A DNA stretch of 22,024 nucleotides, from positions 1 to 22,024 of the IMG/VR virus record IMGVR_UViG_3300001533_001204, one strand, 5' to 3'. Every line of letters starts with the position of its first letter. The first letter of the stretch is position 1. The notes beneath the pieces were generated by a model. It was not told the origin of the DNA, searched no databases, and saw nothing but the letters and a program-made list of their open reading frames with translations. Source of the stretch: a virus. Below are positions 20,103-22,024 of this stretch, in pieces. Both the position numbers and the translations under genes were made by a program.

Positions 20103-20128
20103 AAGGGAGAGAAGAGATTCTCTCTCTT
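20103..20128 (+). other. Strong hairpin after the beta-helix gene
   Basis: AAGGGAGAGAA-GAGA-TTCTCTCTCTT, an 11-bp stem with one G-U pair and a 4-base loop. No T run follows. It probably acts as an mRNA-stability or partial termination element. Confidence 0.55.
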
Positions 20129-20157
20129 CTAGTAATTATTAAATAAATAATAATAAT

Positions 20158-20535
20158 ATGAGTGAAAATTATATAAATAAAGCAGTTAGGGCGGCCGCTA
20201 TTTTAACAAATGCTTATGTTGCCGGAACTGTTATTACTGATGCGCAAAGTTATAATCAGTTAATAGTTCAGTGTGATTTTACTATTGGCTCTCTTACTGA
20301 TGCTCAAATTAAGGTTGAGTTTTCCTGGGATGGGACTAACTATTTTCAAGAAACATTTAAGTTTGTTAGTGCCGGCGTTTCAACTGACACATTGGGAGTC
20401 CATTTATTTGCTGCGACAGGGGAATATAGCATTGCTATCCCCATTGTCGCTCGCTATATTAAAATTTCAGCTATTGGAACAGGCACTGTTACAAGTTCAT
20501 CTTTAGCAATTAATGCTATTTTAGCTAAGGTATAA
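20158..20535 (+). CDS. Small beta-rich virion protein
   Basis: A protein of 125 residues. It starts MSENYINKAVRAAAILTNAY and then is nearly all beta-type: SYNQLIVQCDFTIGSL, AQIKVEFSWDGTNYFQETFK, GEYSIAIPIVARYIKISAIG. The pattern is that of a jelly-roll or Ig-like small structural protein, for example a head or tail decoration. The ATG has the AATAATAATATG context. No name can be given. Confidence 0.65.
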   Translation: MSENYINKAVRAAAILTNAYVAGTVITDAQSYNQLIVQCDFTIGSLTDAQIKVEFSWDGTNYFQETFKFVSAGVSTDTLGVHLFAATGEYSIAIPIVARYIKISAIGTGTVTSSSLAINAILAKV

Positions 20536-20539
20536 AAAT

Positions 20540-21385
20540 ATGTTTACAAACAATGAAGAGGTAGTTGTTGTTAAACAAAAAATAGAAGATTTAAGAAAAA
20601 TGCTAGAAGCTCTTGGAGCTAACAAAGAAAGTCTTGTTTCTGACATTAAAGCCTTAGAAGACAAGGCTTTGTATTATAATGGAATTAATGAAAAGATTGA
20701 TGTGGCGGAGAAAGAACTTGTTAGTTTAGATTTGCAGAAAAAAGAATTAGAAACTGTTGTTGCTTTGGTTTCTGAAAATAAAAAAAGTATAATTGAACAA
20801 GGGGAAATAATTAGCGAATTATCTGCTGGCAAGGAAAAATTACTAGAAAGCATTTCCTCACTTGAGGATAAAAATTTTCAATTAACCAGTTCTGTTGATA
20901 AAAAGGAAGTGGAATTAGAAAAAATTTCTAACGAATTTAATGTTATTAAAGAAAAAAACGAGGGCGTTGTTGCCGGCTTGAATGCTAATATAAAAATACT
21001 CGAACAAGAACAAAATAATTTGGAGAAAATTATTAGAGATAAAAATGAAGAATTGTTAAAACAGAGAAAACAATTTGAATCTGAAATTGATTTACTGGTT
21101 GGAGAAAAGAATGATTTAGATATAGCTGTTAAAGATTTAAAGTCAGAGAAGGAATCTATCGAATTAAATTGTTTGGCGATAAAAAGACATGCCGATGAAT
21201 ATGCTGATGATAAAATGCTTGAAGCTGATAAATACTATAATAGTAAGCAAGAAGAAATAGTAAATATTTCTGGTGATTTGTCCAACAAGGAAGCTATTTT
21301 GTTAAAAAAAGAAAATGACTTAAGAGCTGTTAAAAAAGAGTTGGAAGAATTTTATAATAGAAAAATTGATCATATCAAGATATAA
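20540..21385 (+). CDS. Long coiled-coil protein of 281 residues
   Basis: Heptad-rich almost throughout: VKQKIEDLRKMLEALGANKE, then VAEKELVSLDLQKKELETVV, continuing to the end (KKELEEFYNRKIDHIKI). It has only one short interruption in the middle (GVVAGLNANIKILE). Such a rod may be a virion fibre, a tail-fibre connector or an internal protein. It lies between the small beta protein and the tail fibre, and four bases separate it from the former. No motif assigns a specific job. Confidence 0.7.
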   Translation: MFTNNEEVVVVKQKIEDLRKMLEALGANKESLVSDIKALEDKALYYNGINEKIDVAEKELVSLDLQKKELETVVALVSENKKSIIEQGEIISELSAGKEKLLESISSLEDKNFQLTSSVDKKEVELEKISNEFNVIKEKNEGVVAGLNANIKILEQEQNNLEKIIRDKNEELLKQRKQFESEIDLLVGEKNDLDIAVKDLKSEKESIELNCLAIKRHADEYADDKMLEADKYYNSKQEEIVNISGDLSNKEAILLKKENDLRAVKKELEEFYNRKIDHIKI

Positions 21386-21387
21386 AT

Positions 21388-22024
21388 ATGCCATTTTATA
21401 ATCCTGAAGAAAAGGGGAGACCAATTAAAATCAAAGACGAAGGATTAACACTCGTTAATAACGTAGCGTCTTTAGATTTTTGTGGTGATATGGTTGAAGG
21501 ATCAGCTATTAGCGATGCTGTTACTGAAAATGTTGGTGATGGTTTGCCGACTACTTATTTAAAGTTAGACCAAACAACCCCTCAAACAACTGTAGGAACT
21601 TTTACGTTTCCCAAAGTAGTAGGAACGACAGATATCACAACTCCTCTCTTAATAGGTGGTTCAGCCGTTGATTCTAAATTAACTTACAAATCTACCACAG
21701 GAGCAGGGACTACAGCAGGTATCGCTCATCAATTTACAGGGGGAACAAATGGAGGAACTGTAATTGCTACAATGTTGAATAACGGCAACGTCGGCATCGG
21801 GATGACTAATCCCTCTACTAAACTCCACATATCTAATGGAACTATATCTCTAAACAATGGAGGAAATAGTGTATATATTGGTGAAGGAGCTGGAATAAAT
21901 GATGACTTAAGTGATAACAGAAATGTAGGAGTAGGCTACCGAGCCTTACACTCCAACACCACAGGTAATAATAACACCGCCAGTGGTTATTATGCCTTAT
22001 ACTCCAACACCACAGGTGCTAATA
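21388..22024 (+). CDS. Tail fibre or adhesin with TAA-head-like repeats (partial)
   Basis: The ATG at 21388 lies two bases after the coiled-coil gene stop, and the frame is open to the window end (212 codons). The N-terminus MPFYNPEEKGRPIKIKDEGL probably docks to the virion. GNVGIGMTNPSTKLHI (about residues 132-147) is the GIGTTxPxxKLxV motif of phage fibre and adhesin stalks. It then enters 17-residue repeats of the form GYxALxSNTTGxNNTAS, like the left-handed beta-roll head of trimeric autotransporter adhesins. It is probably the receptor-binding fibre. Confidence 0.8.
   Translation, partial: MPFYNPEEKGRPIKIKDEGLTLVNNVASLDFCGDMVEGSAISDAVTENVGDGLPTTYLKLDQTTPQTTVGTFTFPKVVGTTDITTPLLIGGSAVDSKLTYKSTTGAGTTAGIAHQFTGGTNGGTVIATMLNNGNVGIGMTNPSTKLHISNGTISLNNGGNSVYIGEGAGINDDLSDNRNVGVGYRALHSNTTGNNNTASGYYALYSNTTGAN
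21937..22024 (+). repeat. Start of 51-bp repeats in the fibre gene
   Basis: Two successive units share ACTCCAACACCACAGGT at 51-bp spacing. Codon choice turns C-rich here (TCC AAC ACC ACA), unlike the T-rich codons of the capsid genes, suggesting a separately acquired module. The array continues outside the window. Confidence 0.8.

Noticed and set aside
1-22024. Genome-wide UAG or UGA recoding
   Set aside because: Long genes have no internal UAG or UGA, UGA ends the cytosine methyltransferase and UAG ends the CHC2-like gene. Only one convincing internal UAG exists.
1-22024. CRISPR array, tRNA or integrase
   Set aside because: No regularly spaced repeat-spacer pattern, no cloverleaf with a CCA-type end and no tyrosine or serine recombinase was seen. 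A short tRNA could be missed by eye.

Overview
The window is part of an AT-rich tailed double-stranded DNA phage or prophage genome (Caudoviricetes type). It holds a leftward early/replication arm (about 1-11,200, minus strand) and a rightward packaging/structural arm (about 11,530-22,024, plus strand). The two arms meet in a regulatory region of about 1.2 kb. The standard bacterial code fits: UGA and UAG each end at least one gene, and almost every other gene ends in UAA. The host cannot be fixed from the sequence. Near-consensus TTGACA-N17-TATAAT promoters argue for an ordinary sigma70-type host rather than Bacteroidota. Most start codons lack a Shine-Dalgarno sequence and instead follow a (AATAA)TAATATG context.

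Leftward arm, in transcription order: a possible membrane-protein and small-protein cassette (10,557-8,269) with a Zn-ribbon protein and mostly unrecognised proteins; a gene-poor, hairpin-dense block (7,620-8,230) with a candidate small RNA; a D5/P4-type primase-helicase (6,170-7,612) and a CHC2-like protein that has lost its zinc ligands (5,614-6,168); a small HTH regulator that appears to be read from a leaderless mRNA; a putative ribbon-helix-helix protein; YopX; a putative ssDNA-binding protein with an SSB-like C-terminal tip; a C5-cytosine methyltransferase; a PD-(D/E)XK exonuclease; a CCDCG mini-protein interrupted by an in-frame amber codon; and an NPPY adenine-methyltransferase-like protein. 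Many of these lie within a few bases of each other, so the arm reads as operons.

Central region (10,560-11,830): a small hydrophobic plus-strand ORF with its ribosome-binding site in a hairpin and a consensus promoter antisense to it; a pair of 45-bp inverted repeats around an (AT)n core; a perfect 28-bp palindrome; several promoters; and two structured leader segments directly before the terminase genes.

Rightward arm: small terminase (no normal start codon), large terminase, portal, a small unknown, scaffold, a KVEEP-repeat protein, an unknown, then a strong internal promoter for the capsid genes: a decoration-like protein, the major capsid protein, a beta-helix protein, a small beta protein, a long coiled-coil protein, and the start of a repeat-bearing tail fibre/adhesin that runs off the window. 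Hairpins separate the capsid-region genes and may set their relative mRNA levels.

The least ordinary features are a TTCGCATA motif shared by three leftward promoters, the small RNA controlled by one of them, the structured RNA before the terminase, the toxin-like antisense locus, and the amber-interrupted gene.
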